Shown here piece by piece: positions 51,440 through 60,918 of a stretch of DNA of 64,000 nucleotides (its first letter is position 1; each line of letters begins with the position of its first letter). The translations under genes and the position numbers were made by a program. Origin of the DNA: Clostridium sp. AM30-24 (GTDB lineage Bacteria; Bacillota; Clostridia; Lachnospirales; Lachnospiraceae); the NCBI RefSeq assembly GCF_003480435.1, contig NZ_QUJB01000001.1:62001-126000 (forward strand), read 5' to 3'. The notes beneath the pieces were generated by a model, which was given only the letters and a program-made list of their open reading frames with translations, was not told where the DNA came from and ran no database searches.

Positions 51440-52306
51440 ATGGATCAGTGGATCAGAAAAACAAATGCGGCGGATCGTATGAAGGAAGTGACGAAAAACG
51501 GTGTCACCTATCTTACATTTCCGGCTCTTGAAGCCACGGGAATCGTTACTCACGCGTTTTCCACGAGAATGGGCGGCGTCAGCGAGGGCTGGTATTCGAC
51601 CATGAATTTTTCTTTTACCCGCGGTGATAGCAGGGAACATGTGCTGGAAAATTATAACCGAATGGCAGCGGCTCTGGGTGTGGATCTGGAAAAAATGGTC
51701 TTAACCTGGCAGACCCACACGACGAATATCCGTATTGTTTCGGAAGATGACCTCGGAAAAGGCGTTGTGAAAGACCGGGATTACCGGGATATTGACGGGC
51801 TGCTGACGAATATGCCGGGGGTGACACTGGTGACATTTTTCGCCGACTGTGTCCCGCTTTATTTTGTGGATCCGAAACACCGTGCAGTCGGTCTTGCACA
51901 TTCCGGCTGGAGAGGAACTGTAAACCGTATGGGCGAAAAGATGGTAAATGCCATGAAACGGGAATACGGGAGCAATCCGCAAGACCTGATCTGCTGCGTG
52001 GGACCGAGTATCTGCAAGGAGTGTTATGAGGTTGGGGAAGATGTGGCGGACAATTTCCGGGACGCGTTTTCCAGGGAAGACTGCGAAGCCATTGTGCTTC
52101 CGTCAAAGACAGGTAGGATCGGAAAGCGCCAGCTCGATCTCTGGGAGGCAAACCGCCGGATCCTGTTGGAAGCCGGAGTACCGGAAAAGAATATTTCCGT
52201 TACGGATATCTGTACAAAGTGCAACCCGGATAAATTGTTTTCCCATCGGGCGATGGGAGAAAAGCGGGGAAATCTGTGCGCATTCCTTTCCCTCAAAGAA
52301 AAATAG
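51440..52306 (+). CDS. pgeF: Peptidoglycan editing factor PgeF (YfiH/laccase-domain)
   Basis: A 288-residue Cu/Zn-type oxidoreductase/hydrolase fold protein; PgeF removes misincorporated residues at position 1 of peptidoglycan precursors, and relatives have purine nucleoside phosphorylase activity. Motifs: THAFSTRMGGVSEGWYSTMN, TFFADCVPLYF, VGLAHSGWRGTVNRM (metal His), CVGPSICKECYEVGEDV and DICTKCNPDKLFSHRA. The start follows AAAGGAG. Confidence 0.94.
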   Translation: MDQWIRKTNAADRMKEVTKNGVTYLTFPALEATGIVTHAFSTRMGGVSEGWYSTMNFSFTRGDSREHVLENYNRMAAALGVDLEKMVLTWQTHTTNIRIVSEDDLGKGVVKDRDYRDIDGLLTNMPGVTLVTFFADCVPLYFVDPKHRAVGLAHSGWRGTVNRMGEKMVNAMKREYGSNPQDLICCVGPSICKECYEVGEDVADNFRDAFSREDCEAIVLPSKTGRIGKRQLDLWEANRRILLEAGVPEKNISVTDICTKCNPDKLFSHRAMGEKRGNLCAFLSLKEK

Positions 52307-52478
52307 CAGCTGCAAATCGAACAATCACGCTGAAACCTGTGATCGAATTGTAAAAAACGACATTTCACGCAAAACCTTCCAGTGTATTATTCCTCAGGAC
52401 GCTCATAATAGGAACGTACCATCAAACATGCCCGATGCGAAAGCAGGAAAGGCATTACACTAAAAGGAGGCGTATCTT

Positions 52479-52691
52479 ATGTCTAACACAAGCAGTTCTT
52501 CTAACCGTGTAGTAGTTCCGGAAGCAAAGGAAGCGATGGACAAATTCAAAATGGAGATCGCAGGTGAGCTCGGTGTGCCGCTTACAAACGGCTACAACGG
52601 CAATCTGACTTCTTACCAGAACGGCAGCGTCGGTGGCTATATGGTCAAGAAGATGATCGAGGAGCAGGAAAAGAAGATGGCAGGTAAATAA
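52479..52691 (+). CDS. Alpha/beta-type small acid-soluble spore protein
   Basis: SASPs coat and protect spore DNA. The 70-residue protein has KFKMEIAGELGVPL, which contains the EIA(G/S)E germination protease cleavage region, and NGNLTSYQNGSVGGYMVKKM, the DNA-binding signature. AAAGGAGG precedes the ATG. Upstream, CATAATA (52404) resembles a sigma-G/F -10, but I could not place a good -35. A terminator follows. Confidence 0.96.
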   Translation: MSNTSSSSNRVVVPEAKEAMDKFKMEIAGELGVPLTNGYNGNLTSYQNGSVGGYMVKKMIEEQEKKMAGK

Positions 52692-52706
52692 AGCCTGAAC
52701 ATCCGG

Positions 52707-52765
52707 AAAGCCCTCGCGGGAAAGATGAAACCCCACTGGTTCCATCTGCCCTGTGAGGGCTTTTT
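52707..52765 (+). terminator. Rho-independent terminator after the SASP gene
   Basis: AAAGCCCTC pairs with GAGGGCTTT, extended by a GCGGG/CCCTGT stem, with a TTTTT tail. Confidence 0.85.
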
Positions 52766-52818
52766 CCGTATAAAAAATACTTGTATAATAGAAAAAATAC
52801 GATTATAATGGGGCGGAG

Positions 52819-52951
52819 GTAACTGTTCAGTAGGTCTGCGCACTCGTTTGCGCTGACCGTAATAAAACACAGGCTTGAAGGAAAAAATCCCATCGGCGAA
52901 GCCGATTTGGAATGGATTTTTGCCCGTAACTGTGAGGCACTGAACAGTTAC
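52819..52951. repeat. MITE-like element of nested hairpins (repeat family A, full copy)
   Basis: The 133-bp element is bounded by 13-bp inverted repeats GTAACTGTTCAGT (52819-52831) and ACTGAACAGTTAC (52939-52951). Inside are the hairpin GGTCTGCGCA/TGCGCTGACC type module (shared with 22757), then AAAAATCC...GGATTTTT enclosing ATCGGC-GAA-GCCGAT, then CCCGTAACTGT/ACAGTTACGGG. It carries no transposase and fills most of the space between the SASP terminator and rsmD. It may be a mobilised non-autonomous element or a REP-like repeat. Confidence 0.8.
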
Positions 52952-52990
52952 GGGCGGAGAATAAAAAACAATAATTCAGAGGTTACGGGA

Positions 52991-53551
52991 ATGAGAGTGA
53001 TTGCAGGCAGCGCAAGACGACTGCTTTTAAAGACGGTCGAAGGAATGGAGACGAGACCAACCACAGACCGAATAAAAGAGACCCTGTTTAACATGCTTCA
53101 AAATGACCTTTACGGGGCAAGGTTTCTGGATCTTTTCGCCGGGAGCGGCGCAATCGGAATCGAAGCGTTAAGCCGCGGTGCGAAGGAAGCGGTTTTTGTT
53201 GACAAAGGGGACGGACAGATCTCCTGTATCAGGGAAAACTTAAAGATCACGCATCTGGACGAAAAGGCGCTGGTCATGTCTTCTGATGTGATAGAGGCAG
53301 TGAAAAGGCTTGACCGGGCAGGGAATCCCTTCGACTTTATCTTTATGGATCCGCCGTACCGGATGGATCTTCCGAAAAAAGTTCTGGAGGCATTGAAGGA
53401 TACCTGTCTTGTGGACGAGGAAACGCTGATCATTGTCGAGGAAGCTCTCGAGGCTGATTTTTCCTGGGTCTGCGCGCTCGGGTATGAAATTGTAAAGAGC
53501 AAGGAATATAAGACGAATAAACATGTTTTCCTGAGAAAAAAGGAGAACTGA
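52991..53551 (+). CDS. rsmD: 16S rRNA (guanine966-N2)-methyltransferase RsmD
   Basis: The 186-residue SAM-dependent methyltransferase starts MRVIAGSARRLLLKTVEG, then TRPTTDRIKETLFNML, the SAM-binding FLDLFAGSGAIGIEALSRG and catalytic FIFMDPPYRMD. The ATG at 52991 follows AGAGGT; an in-frame extension to 52907 would run through the hairpin element and is rejected. It precedes coaD by 54 bp, the usual neighbour. Confidence 0.96.
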   Translation: MRVIAGSARRLLLKTVEGMETRPTTDRIKETLFNMLQNDLYGARFLDLFAGSGAIGIEALSRGAKEAVFVDKGDGQISCIRENLKITHLDEKALVMSSDVIEAVKRLDRAGNPFDFIFMDPPYRMDLPKKVLEALKDTCLVDEETLIIVEEALEADFSWVCALGYEIVKSKEYKTNKHVFLRKKEN

Positions 53552-53605
53552 TTTCGGCATAGGAGAGGAGAAAACCGCAGATTTCTGCGGTGAGGGACAA
53601 AAATT

Positions 53606-54103
53606 ATGAAGACAGCAATCTATCCGGGAAGTTTCGACCCGGTCACACTTGGACATATTGACGTTATCAAACGCGCGTCAAAATTATTTGATCACCTGAT
53701 CATCGGAGTTCTCAACAATCGTGCGAAAACGCCATTGTTTTCTGTAGAAGAACGTGTTAAGATGTTAGAAGAGGTCACAAAAGACATTCCGAACGTGGAG
53801 GTAAAGAGCTTTGCGGGACTTACCGTTGACTTTGCGAAGGAATGCAACGCCAACGCCGTTGTCCGTGGACTCCGCGCGATCACTGACTTCGAATATGAAC
53901 TCCAGATCGCCCAGTTAAACCGCGTGATGGATACCAGCATTGATACAGTATTTCTGACCACGAGTCTTGAGTACGCGTACTTAAGTTCCAGTACCGTGAA
54001 GGAAGTAGCGGCTTACGGCGGAGATATTTCAAATTTTGTAACGCCTTATGTGGCGGATGAAGTACATAAGCGACTGCGTGAGAGACAGGGCAGCCAGATG
54101 TAA
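53606..54103 (+). CDS. coaD: Phosphopantetheine adenylyltransferase
   Basis: Penultimate step of coenzyme A synthesis. The 165-residue protein has [19 protein letters not shown] with the nucleotidyltransferase HxGH motif, [20 protein letters not shown] and [17 protein letters not shown] small perfect hairpin (ACCGCAGA / TCTGCGGT, 53574-53591) lies just before the GAGGGAC ribosome binding site. Confidence 0.98.
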   Translation: MKTAIYPGSFDPVTLGHIDVIKRASKLFDHLIIGVLNNRAKTPLFSVEERVKMLEEVTKDIPNVEVKSFAGLTVDFAKECNANAVVRGLRAITDFEYELQIAQLNRVMDTSIDTVFLTTSLEYAYLSSSTVKEVAAYGGDISNFVTPYVADEVHKRLRERQGSQM

Positions 54104-54121
54104 GGGAAAGGAAAAGAAAAA

Positions 54122-54712
54122 ATGAGCAGAATTGAACAGTTAATCAATGAAATTGAGGAATATATCGACAGCTGTAAATTTCAGCCGTTATCTACAACAA
54201 AAATCATCGTAAATAAGGAGGAGCTGGACGAGCTTTTAGTGGAACTCCGCTTAAGGATCCCGGATGAGATCAAGCAGTATCAAAAGATCATCAGCAATCA
54301 GGATGCGATCCTTTCCGATGCCCACAATAAGGCAGATGCGATGCTCGCAGAGGCAACTGCCCAGACAAACGAGCTTGTAAACGAGCATGAGATTATGCAG
54401 AGAGCCTACGCTCAGGCTAACGAGATCATCGAGCAGGCTCAGGCTCAGGCCCAGACCATCGTTGACAACGCAGTGGCTGATGCCAACAGCGTCCGTCAGG
54501 GTTCCATCCAGTACACAGATGATATGTTAAAGAGCCTTCAGACGATTATGAACCACACGATGGAGGGTGCTCAGGGTCGCTTTGACGCGTTCATGAATTC
54601 CATGAAGTCCAGCTATGATATCGTTTCCTCCAACAGAAAGGAACTTTCCACCGGAATCATCACCGAAAAAGAGGAAGCTGCTGAGCCGGAGACAGAAAAC
54701 AAGAACGCTTAA
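54122..54712 (+). CDS. Coiled-coil protein of unknown function (196 aa)
   Basis: A long helical protein. The N-terminus RIEQLINEIEEYIDSCKFQP is followed by about 100 residues of Ala/Gln/Glu-rich coiled coil (EIIEQAQAQAQTIVDNAVAD) of the type seen in ATP synthase b/E subunits and DivIVA-like proteins, and an acidic disordered tail. No membrane helix. Its position 18 bp after coaD suggests one transcript. A DivIVA-like or scaffold role is a guess only. Confidence 0.8.
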   Translation: MSRIEQLINEIEEYIDSCKFQPLSTTKIIVNKEELDELLVELRLRIPDEIKQYQKIISNQDAILSDAHNKADAMLAEATAQTNELVNEHEIMQRAYAQANEIIEQAQAQAQTIVDNAVADANSVRQGSIQYTDDMLKSLQTIMNHTMEGAQGRFDAFMNSMKSSYDIVSSNRKELSTGIITEKEEAAEPETENKNA

Positions 54713-54751
54713 TCTGGATGGCCTGTGCAGATTAGCCGATATTAAATAAAC

Positions 54752-55777
54752 TCAGAATATATGAAATCGCAGGACGCCTGTGAGGACTGCCATGATGGCA
54801 GCTGTCAGGGCAGCGTGGGCGATTTTCCAGAGAAGATACTGCCGGATGGAGAGTCCGGCAGTTTTTTCGGTTCTATACAGAGAATTCTGCAAAAAAACAT
54901 TCGGTGCTGCGGTGGCAGCGGTCTCAGCAGAAGATCTGTGCAGCCGGAGCACTGCATTTGTCTGGGACATGGCGGAAAAACCGCCAAAGGAGAATATGGC
55001 TGCAGCGGCGATGGCGGAATATGGATATGGAAGGGAATCTGAGACGGATCGGATTCCCGTTGTGATCTCCAGAACACCGGAAAAAAACAGCCGGACCGGA
55101 TCCGGGATTCCGTGGGTATTTTGGATCACGAGGATCAGGATAGAGTAAAAGATCAGATATCCTCCGATCTTTACGAGGATCTCCGCGGAATCAAGGATCG
55201 CTGTATCCAGAGAAAACACTGAGCCGGACGCATCACCGAATTTCGGATTGCAGGAAGAAAAAGGGACGTCGGAGTGGCGCGGGGAAGCGTTTTGGTAGAT
55301 CCGGTATGCCGGAATGGCAAGCAGCAGAAGCGGCATATAGATCGCAAAGACAAAAGAGGACAGAGGTATATGCGCGGCAAACATCGGGTAGACAAATCCT
55401 GTCAGGAACATGGGGCTCGGATGATTGCAGAGCGCAAAAAGAAATCTTGCTTCCCCGGGGCTGATCCGCTTTTCAGTCAGAAAGTCTGCGCATGTCTTTG
55501 CCCCCATAGGACAGCCGCAGAAAAGGCCGGTGAGAAGAACATAGATCCCCTCCGGAGAGAGACCTGAAAAACGGAAGATCACCGCAAACGGCCTCACAAG
55601 CCGGGAAATACCTCCGGAGACAGAGAGCATGGCGGACAATACCATAAACGGAAAAAGTGCCGGAACCACGGAAGAATACCACAAAAGAAGACCGGAGGCA
55701 GCTCCTTTCGTGATAAGCTCCGCATGAAAGACCATAAAAATCAGGGAGAAGAGAGCCACAATCGTTGTTTTCGTCAT
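54752..55777 (-). CDS. ylbJ: YlbJ-like sporulation integral membrane protein
   Basis: The only convincing minus-strand gene. A 341-residue polytopic protein of the nucleoside-recognition (Gate) family. Features: VVPALFPFMVLSAMLSVSGG, LLTGLFCGCPMGAKTCADFL, FALCNHPSPMFLTGFVYPMF, and a second gate half with GVLEITTGIRSV and FSFGGFSAMSQTNAVL. In Bacillus ylbJ is a sigma-E gene needed for heat-resistant spores. On the minus strand AAAGGAG sits five bases before the ATG at 55777, which I chose over an in-frame GTG six bases further out that overlaps the ribosome binding site. Confidence 0.87.
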   Translation of the reverse strand: MTKTTIVALFSLIFMVFHAELITKGAASGLLLWYSSVVPALFPFMVLSAMLSVSGGISRLVRPFAVIFRFSGLSPEGIYVLLTGLFCGCPMGAKTCADFLTEKRISPGEARFLFALCNHPSPMFLTGFVYPMFAAHIPLSSFVFAIYMPLLLLAIPAYRIYQNASPRHSDVPFSSCNPKFGDASGSVFSLDTAILDSAEILVKIGGYLIFYSILILVIQNTHGIPDPVRLFFSGVLEITTGIRSVSDSLPYPYSAIAAAAIFSFGGFSAMSQTNAVLRLHRSSAETAATAAPNVFLQNSLYRTEKTAGLSIRQYLLWKIAHAALTAAIMAVLTGVLRFHIF

Positions 55778-55849
55778 AAACACTCCTTTAAAGATATCGG
55801 AATCAGGTTTTCGGGAAAATTACCGGACCAACTCTTTCTATTATTTTCA

Positions 55850-55878
55850 TTGTACTTTCACCGGAATTTTGATATGAT
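55850..55878 (+). promoter_or_regulatory. Sigma-A promoter for the pseudouridine synthase/HAD unit
   Basis: TTGTAC and TATGAT with a 17-bp spacer in the divergent region after ylbJ; 125 bp to the TTG start. Confidence 0.65.
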
Positions 55879-56003
55879 AAAGATAGTGCGCTTTTCTGTT
55901 TAAATGCCCGTATTCATCAGAAATCTGATATCTTCCGATGTTGCGGATACCGATGCCTGCGGGCATGATCAGAAAAGCACGGGATTCGGAAGGAGAGAAA
56001 TAC

Positions 56004-56750
56004 TTGGAAAAAGCAATCCGGTTGGATAAATATCTGGCTGACATGGGAAAAGGCACGAGGACGGAGCTCAAGGAGATGATCCGGAGAGGACGGATCACGG
56101 TGAACGGTGTGATCGTAAAAAAGCCTGAGACGAAGATAAAAAAAGGTGAAGACACGATCTGTTTGGACAATGCGCCGGTAGAATACGTGGAACTGGAATA
56201 TTACCTTTTAAATAAACCTCAGGGCGTGATCTCCGCGACGGAGGACCGCCGCAGAAAGACCGTGGTGGATCTTATCGATGAAAAAAGCCGAAAAGACCTG
56301 TTCCCGGTGGGCCGTCTTGATATCGATACAGAAGGTCTGCTGATCATTACAAACGATGGGGCGCTGGCTCACCGTCTTCTCTCACCGGGACATCACGTGG
56401 ATAAGGTGTATGAGGCGAGATGCGAGGGCTTTGTCCCAGATGAGGCGGTAGATAAGTTCCGGGAAGGAATGACGCTTGCGGACGGATTTTCCTGTATGCC
56501 TGCGGAGCTGGAGATCTTAGAGAGAAGAGCGGAGGACCGGAAGACGGGGACAGCGGCGGAGAGTCTCGTGCGGCTCACGCTTCACGAGGGGAAATTCCAT
56601 CAGGTTAAGCGCATGATGGAGGAGACCGGCTGTCCGGTGCTTCACTTAAAACGCCTGTCTATGGGGCCGCTGAAGCTCGATGATGCTTTAAAGACCGGGG
56701 AATACCGGAAACTGACGGATAAAGAACGGGAGTTGTTGGAAAACTTATGA
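56004..56750 (+). CDS. RsuA/RluB-family rRNA pseudouridine synthase
   Basis: Starts with a TTG at 56004, decided by AAGGAG seven bases upstream; the product then begins with the normal S4 domain (MEKAIRLDKYLADMGKGTR). The 248-residue protein has the S4 RNA-binding domain (about 1-60) and the catalytic domain with FPVGRLDIDTEGLLIITNDG, containing the catalytic Asp, and HEGKFHQVKRMM. This family modifies 16S U516 or 23S positions. It overlaps the HAD gene by 4 bp. Confidence 0.93.
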   Translation: MEKAIRLDKYLADMGKGTRTELKEMIRRGRITVNGVIVKKPETKIKKGEDTICLDNAPVEYVELEYYLLNKPQGVISATEDRRRKTVVDLIDEKSRKDLFPVGRLDIDTEGLLIITNDGALAHRLLSPGHHVDKVYEARCEGFVPDEAVDKFREGMTLADGFSCMPAELEILERRAEDRKTGTAAESLVRLTLHEGKFHQVKRMMEETGCPVLHLKRLSMGPLKLDDALKTGEYRKLTDKERELLENL

Positions 56751-57403
56751 TAAAGAATTTTTTGGAAAATAAAAAGGCGATGCTTTTTGATCTGGATGGG
56801 ACTCTGGTGGATTCCATGTGGATGTGGGAGGCGATCGATATCGAATTTTTGGGAGCTTACGGCTATGAATGCCCGGACGATATCCAGAGAGCGATCGAGG
56901 GAATGAGCTTTTCGGAGACGGCGGTATATTTTAAGGAGCGGTTTGATCTCCCGTTAAGTCTTGACGAGATCAAGGCAGTCTGGACCCGGATGTCGATCGA
57001 CAAGTACCGTCATGAAGTACCCTTGAAGCCGGGTGTGCTGGAATTTTTAAAATACTGTAAGGAGAACGGGATCCGCACAGGGATCGGGACCAGCAACGGA
57101 AGCGAGATCGTAGATGCGGTCCTGACATCTTTGAAGGTGAAAGAATACTTTGATGCGGTGGTGACAGCCTGTGAGGTGGCTCACGGAAAGCCGGAGCCGG
57201 ATATCTACCTCGAAGTCGCAAAGCGTCTTGGTGTGCAGCCGGAGAACTGCCTCGTGTTTGAGGATATCCCGGCGGGGATCATGGCAGGCAAAGCGGCGGG
57301 GATGCCGGTGATCGCCATGGAGGATGATTTTTCGGCAGATCTGATGGATGAGAAGAGAGAGCTTGCGGATGCGGTGATCTCTGATTACAGAGAATTACTG
57401 TAG
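56747..57403 (+). CDS. HAD-superfamily phosphatase (beta-phosphoglucomutase-like)
   Basis: A 218-residue haloacid dehalogenase hydrolase with motif I LFDLDGTLVDS (Asp15, Asp17), a helical cap, motif II TGIGTSNGS, motif III Lys in GKPEPDIY, and motif IV CLVFEDIPAGI. Substrate unknown; sugar or nucleoside monophosphates are typical. The start overlaps the pseudouridine synthase stop (ATGA). Confidence 0.9.
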   Translation: MIKNFLENKKAMLFDLDGTLVDSMWMWEAIDIEFLGAYGYECPDDIQRAIEGMSFSETAVYFKERFDLPLSLDEIKAVWTRMSIDKYRHEVPLKPGVLEFLKYCKENGIRTGIGTSNGSEIVDAVLTSLKVKEYFDAVVTACEVAHGKPEPDIYLEVAKRLGVQPENCLVFEDIPAGIMAGKAAGMPVIAMEDDFSADLMDEKRELADAVISDYRELL

Positions 57404-57461
57404 TTTTTATAAGATTGGCTCATTTGCCGGTTCAACAATAAAATGAATAAGGACATAACAT

Positions 57462-59432
57462 ATGATACATGATTTTCTCCCGGTATGCCGGGCAGATATG
57501 GAAAAAAGAGGCTGGGACCAGTGTGATTTCGTCTATGTTTGTGGAGACGCCTATGTGGACCATCCGTCCTTCGGTTCCGCAATCATCAGCCGTGTGCTGG
57601 AATCCTACGGATACAAGATCGGGATCATCGCCCAGCCGGACTGGAAGGACAAAGAGAGCATCCAGGTTCTCGGAAGACCGCGTCTCGGCTTCCTCGTGAG
57701 CGCCGGAAATATGGACTCCATGGTAAACCATTATTCCGTCTCAAAAAGACGCCGCGATAAGGATTCCTACACGCCGGGCGGTGTTATGGGAAAGCGGCCG
57801 GATTACGCGGCGGTGGTTTACTGCAACCTGATCCGTTCTGTTTATAAGGATATCCCCATCGTGATCGGCGGGATCGAGGCGAGCTTACGGCGCCTGGCCC
57901 ACTATGATTACTGGTCGAACAAGGTGAAGCACTCGATCCTCGTGGATTCCCAGGCAGACCTGATCTCTTACGGAATGGGCGAGAAGTCTATCGTTGAGAT
58001 CGCGGACGCGCTGAACTCCGGTCTTGATGTGAGGGATATTACATTTATCGACGGAACTGTCTATAAGACAGACAGTCTGGATTCCGTATACGATGCGGTT
58101 ACCCTGCCGTCCTATGATGAGATCAAAACAGATAAGAGACGTTATGCGGAAAGCTTCAATATCCAGTATAAAAATACGGATGCCTTTTCGGGAAAACGTC
58201 TTGTGGAGCAGTACCGGGACAACCTTTATGTTGTCCAGAACCCACCGGCAAAACCGCTTTCTGTTCAGGAGATGGATGATGTCTACGCACTTCCTTATAT
58301 GAGGCGGTGGCATCCGTCCTACGATGCGGCAGGCGGGATCCCGGCGTTCTCGGAGGTGAAATTCAGCCTGATCAGCAACCGTGGCTGCTTCGGCGGCTGC
58401 AGCTTCTGTGCGCTGACGTTCCATCAGGGGCGTATTATTCAGGTACGAAGCCACGAATCGATCATCGATGAGGCGAAATACCTGACAAAGGAACCTGATT
58501 TTAAGGGATACATCCACGATGTGGGCGGCCCGACGGCGAACTTCCGCTTTCCGGCCTGCAAAAAACAGCTGAAATACGGAGCATGTCCTGGAAAACAGTG
58601 CCTCTTCCCGAAGCCGTGCGAAAACCTGATCGCGGACCATACGGATTATATCGCCCTCTTAAGAAAACTACGGGCGCTGCCGAAGGTGAAGAAGGTATTT
58701 ATCCGTTCCGGCATCCGTTTTGACTATGTTCTCGCGGACAAGAAAAAGGATTTTTTAAGAGAACTCTGCATGTACCATGTCAGCGGACAGCTGAAGGTCG
58801 CCCCGGAGCATGTCTCGGATCAGGTGCTCAGACTTCTCGGAAAGCCGGAGAATTCCGTCTATGAGAAGTTTGCTCAGGAATATAAAAAGATGAATGAGAA
58901 GCTGGGATTAAAGCAGTATCTCGTTCCATACCTGATGTCCTCCCACCCGGGTTCCACCTTGAAAGAGGCGGTGGAGCTTGCGGAACACTTAAGGGATCTT
59001 GGATACATGCCGGAGCAGGTACAGGATTTTTACCCGACACCGTCGACGATCTCTACATGTATGTACTATACAGGGCTGGATCCGCGGACGATGGAACCGG
59101 TCTATGTGCCGACGAACCCGCATGAGAAGGCGATGCAGCGTGCCCTGATCCAGTACCGGAATCCGGACAACTATGATCTTGTAAAAGAGGCACTGATCAA
59201 GGCCGGAAGAGAGGATCTCATCGGATTTGACCAGAAATGCCTGATCAAGCCAAGGAAGATAACGAAGGACATCGCAGATAGAAAAAAAGTCGGAACGAGG
59301 ACCGGAAAAAAGCCCGGGAACGGGAAAACGGAAGGAAAAGGCCGCCAGGTCTTATCCGGCAGAGCAAAGGGAATGGCCGGACAGATCGGTGGGAGAAGAC
59401 CGAAGCCGAAGCAGGGAGGACGAAAGAAATAA
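57462..59432 (+). CDS. YgiQ family radical SAM protein
   Basis: A 656-residue protein with an N-terminal YgiQ domain (about 1-290, with [20 protein letters not shown]), and a radical SAM core with Cys309/313/316 in [17 protein letters not shown]. The C-terminal region includes [19 protein letters not shown] and [21 protein letters not shown] basic Lys/Gly-rich tail follows from about residue 600. YgiQ proteins are widespread and their reaction is unknown. The start follows AAGGAC and stands alone, 58 bp after the HAD gene. Confidence 0.93.
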   Translation: MIHDFLPVCRADMEKRGWDQCDFVYVCGDAYVDHPSFGSAIISRVLESYGYKIGIIAQPDWKDKESIQVLGRPRLGFLVSAGNMDSMVNHYSVSKRRRDKDSYTPGGVMGKRPDYAAVVYCNLIRSVYKDIPIVIGGIEASLRRLAHYDYWSNKVKHSILVDSQADLISYGMGEKSIVEIADALNSGLDVRDITFIDGTVYKTDSLDSVYDAVTLPSYDEIKTDKRRYAESFNIQYKNTDAFSGKRLVEQYRDNLYVVQNPPAKPLSVQEMDDVYALPYMRRWHPSYDAAGGIPAFSEVKFSLISNRGCFGGCSFCALTFHQGRIIQVRSHESIIDEAKYLTKEPDFKGYIHDVGGPTANFRFPACKKQLKYGACPGKQCLFPKPCENLIADHTDYIALLRKLRALPKVKKVFIRSGIRFDYVLADKKKDFLRELCMYHVSGQLKVAPEHVSDQVLRLLGKPENSVYEKFAQEYKKMNEKLGLKQYLVPYLMSSHPGSTLKEAVELAEHLRDLGYMPEQVQDFYPTPSTISTCMYYTGLDPRTMEPVYVPTNPHEKAMQRALIQYRNPDNYDLVKEALIKAGREDLIGFDQKCLIKPRKITKDIADRKKVGTRTGKKPGNGKTEGKGRQVLSGRAKGMAGQIGGRRPKPKQGGRKK

Positions 59433-59508
59433 CGGCGTTATCCTGCGCGGATCTGTAAAAAGATGAGCATTGATACAGCTCAACCATATTTTTAGAAAGG
59501 CAGATTTC

Positions 59509-60273
59509 ATGAGTGGAAAAAAGATTGCGATCGTGACCGGCGCGTCGTCGGGAATGGGAAGGGAGATGGTGTATCTCCTTGCGGATCATTTTGCGGCACT
59601 GGAGGAGATCTGGGTCATCGCCAGACGAGAGGACCGCTTAAGGGAGCTTGTTGGAAAGGTTCCTGTATCCTTGCGGATCCTGCCGTTCGATCTTTCAGGC
59701 GAGGAAGACCTACGCAGGCTTTCCGGACTTTTAAAGCAGGAACAGCCGAATGTGAAGATCCTCGTAAATGGCGCGGGATACGGAAAAACAGGTGCTGCGG
59801 GAACGATCCCGGGCAGTCTCTCCACCGGAATGGTGCGGTTAAACGATGAGGCTCTGGTGGCGGTGACGGAGATGGTACTTCCATATATCTCAAGGAACAG
59901 CCGGATCATCCAGTTTGCCTCCGCAGCGGCGTTTATGCCGCAGCCGGGATTCGCGGTCTACGCCGCGTCAAAGTCCTTTGTGCTGAGCTACAGCCGGGCT
60001 CTGGCTGCCGAGTTAAAAAAGAGGGAGATCTATGTGACAGCGGTTTGTCCGGGACCGGTCGAGACGGAGTTTTTCGGGATCGCTCTCAATGGGGGAAAGC
60101 TTGCACCTATCAAGAAACTCACGATGGCAGATCCGAAAAGAGTAGTGAAAAAAGCTCTCCTGGACAGTATGAAGGGCAAACGGATCTCGGTATATGGTCC
60201 GTGGATGAAAGCATTCTATGTTCTTTGCCGGATCGTTCCGCATGAGATCCTGATGGGGTTTATCAACTGGTAA
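59509..60273 (+). CDS. Short-chain dehydrogenase/reductase
   Basis: A 254-residue classical-type SDR with the cofactor motif VTGASSGMGREMVYL, ILVNGAGYG in place of the NNAG motif, and the catalytic Tyr-x-x-x-Lys in YAASKSFVLSYSRAL. The C-terminal part (KMTMAD-like ISVYGPWMKAFYVL) is hydrophobic, similar to DltE/YqjQ-type SDRs. Substrate unknown. The ATG at 59509 follows AGAAAGG; the frame extends to 59470 without a better start. Confidence 0.88.
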   Translation: MSGKKIAIVTGASSGMGREMVYLLADHFAALEEIWVIARREDRLRELVGKVPVSLRILPFDLSGEEDLRRLSGLLKQEQPNVKILVNGAGYGKTGAAGTIPGSLSTGMVRLNDEALVAVTEMVLPYISRNSRIIQFASAAAFMPQPGFAVYAASKSFVLSYSRALAAELKKREIYVTAVCPGPVETEFFGIALNGGKLAPIKKLTMADPKRVVKKALLDSMKGKRISVYGPWMKAFYVLCRIVPHEILMGFINW

Positions 60274-60334
60274 CATCCGGCTGCGGGACAGAGCACTGAA
60301 AATTTACAAAGTATAGCAGAAAAGAGGAAAAAAC

Positions 60335-60907
60335 TTGAAATTACGACTGGAAAAAGGAACTTACCGTTACCGTACCGCCCATATGAAACGTCAGCTTTTC
60401 TTTGTGGTACTGTTTATTCTGGCGATCGTTGCGCAGCTTATTTTGAGAAACTTTATCACGGCGCAGATCTATAAAAATCTTGTCACGATCAGTGCGATCC
60501 TCACGGTGCTGCCGATGGCAAACCTCGCATCCCCTCTGGTGGTTGCAGCGAGGATCCCGGAGGTCCCGGAGAAATTTCATGACGCGTGTGTTCCATACGA
60601 GGAGAAATTTCCGATCTTATACGATCTGATCATTACATCTAATGACCTGATCATGCCGGTGGACGCTGCGGTTGTCCATCCGACAGGGGTCTACCTCTAC
60701 TGTCCGAACAAAAACGTGGACAGGAGGAAGGCGGAAAAATTCTTAAATGAGATGCTGGTGGGCTGGAAGCTGGACGGAAACGCGAAGGTCATGAACGAGG
60801 AGAAAAAGTTTCTCCGGCGGCTTTCTGAGCTTAAGACCGTCACAGAGGAAGAGGATGACGGAAGCGCTCCACATGTTTTAAAGTTATTGAAGAGTCTTTC
60901 CATGTAG
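60335..60907 (+). CDS. Two-TM conserved hypothetical protein (190 aa)
   Basis: A TTG start at 60335 is decided by AGAGGA six bases before it. The first 20 residues are basic, then two adjacent membrane segments (about 20-36 and 42-73), and a cytoplasmic domain of about 115 residues with VVHPTGVYLYCPNKNVDRRK. The region after the helices resembles a nuclease-related/NERD-like strand pattern only vaguely. Function unknown. It lies 11 bp before the RluA-type gene. Confidence 0.8.
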   Translation: MKLRLEKGTYRYRTAHMKRQLFFVVLFILAIVAQLILRNFITAQIYKNLVTISAILTVLPMANLASPLVVAARIPEVPEKFHDACVPYEEKFPILYDLIITSNDLIMPVDAAVVHPTGVYLYCPNKNVDRRKAEKFLNEMLVGWKLDGNAKVMNEEKKFLRRLSELKTVTEEEDDGSAPHVLKLLKSLSM

Positions 60908-60918
60908 GGGAATAAAAG

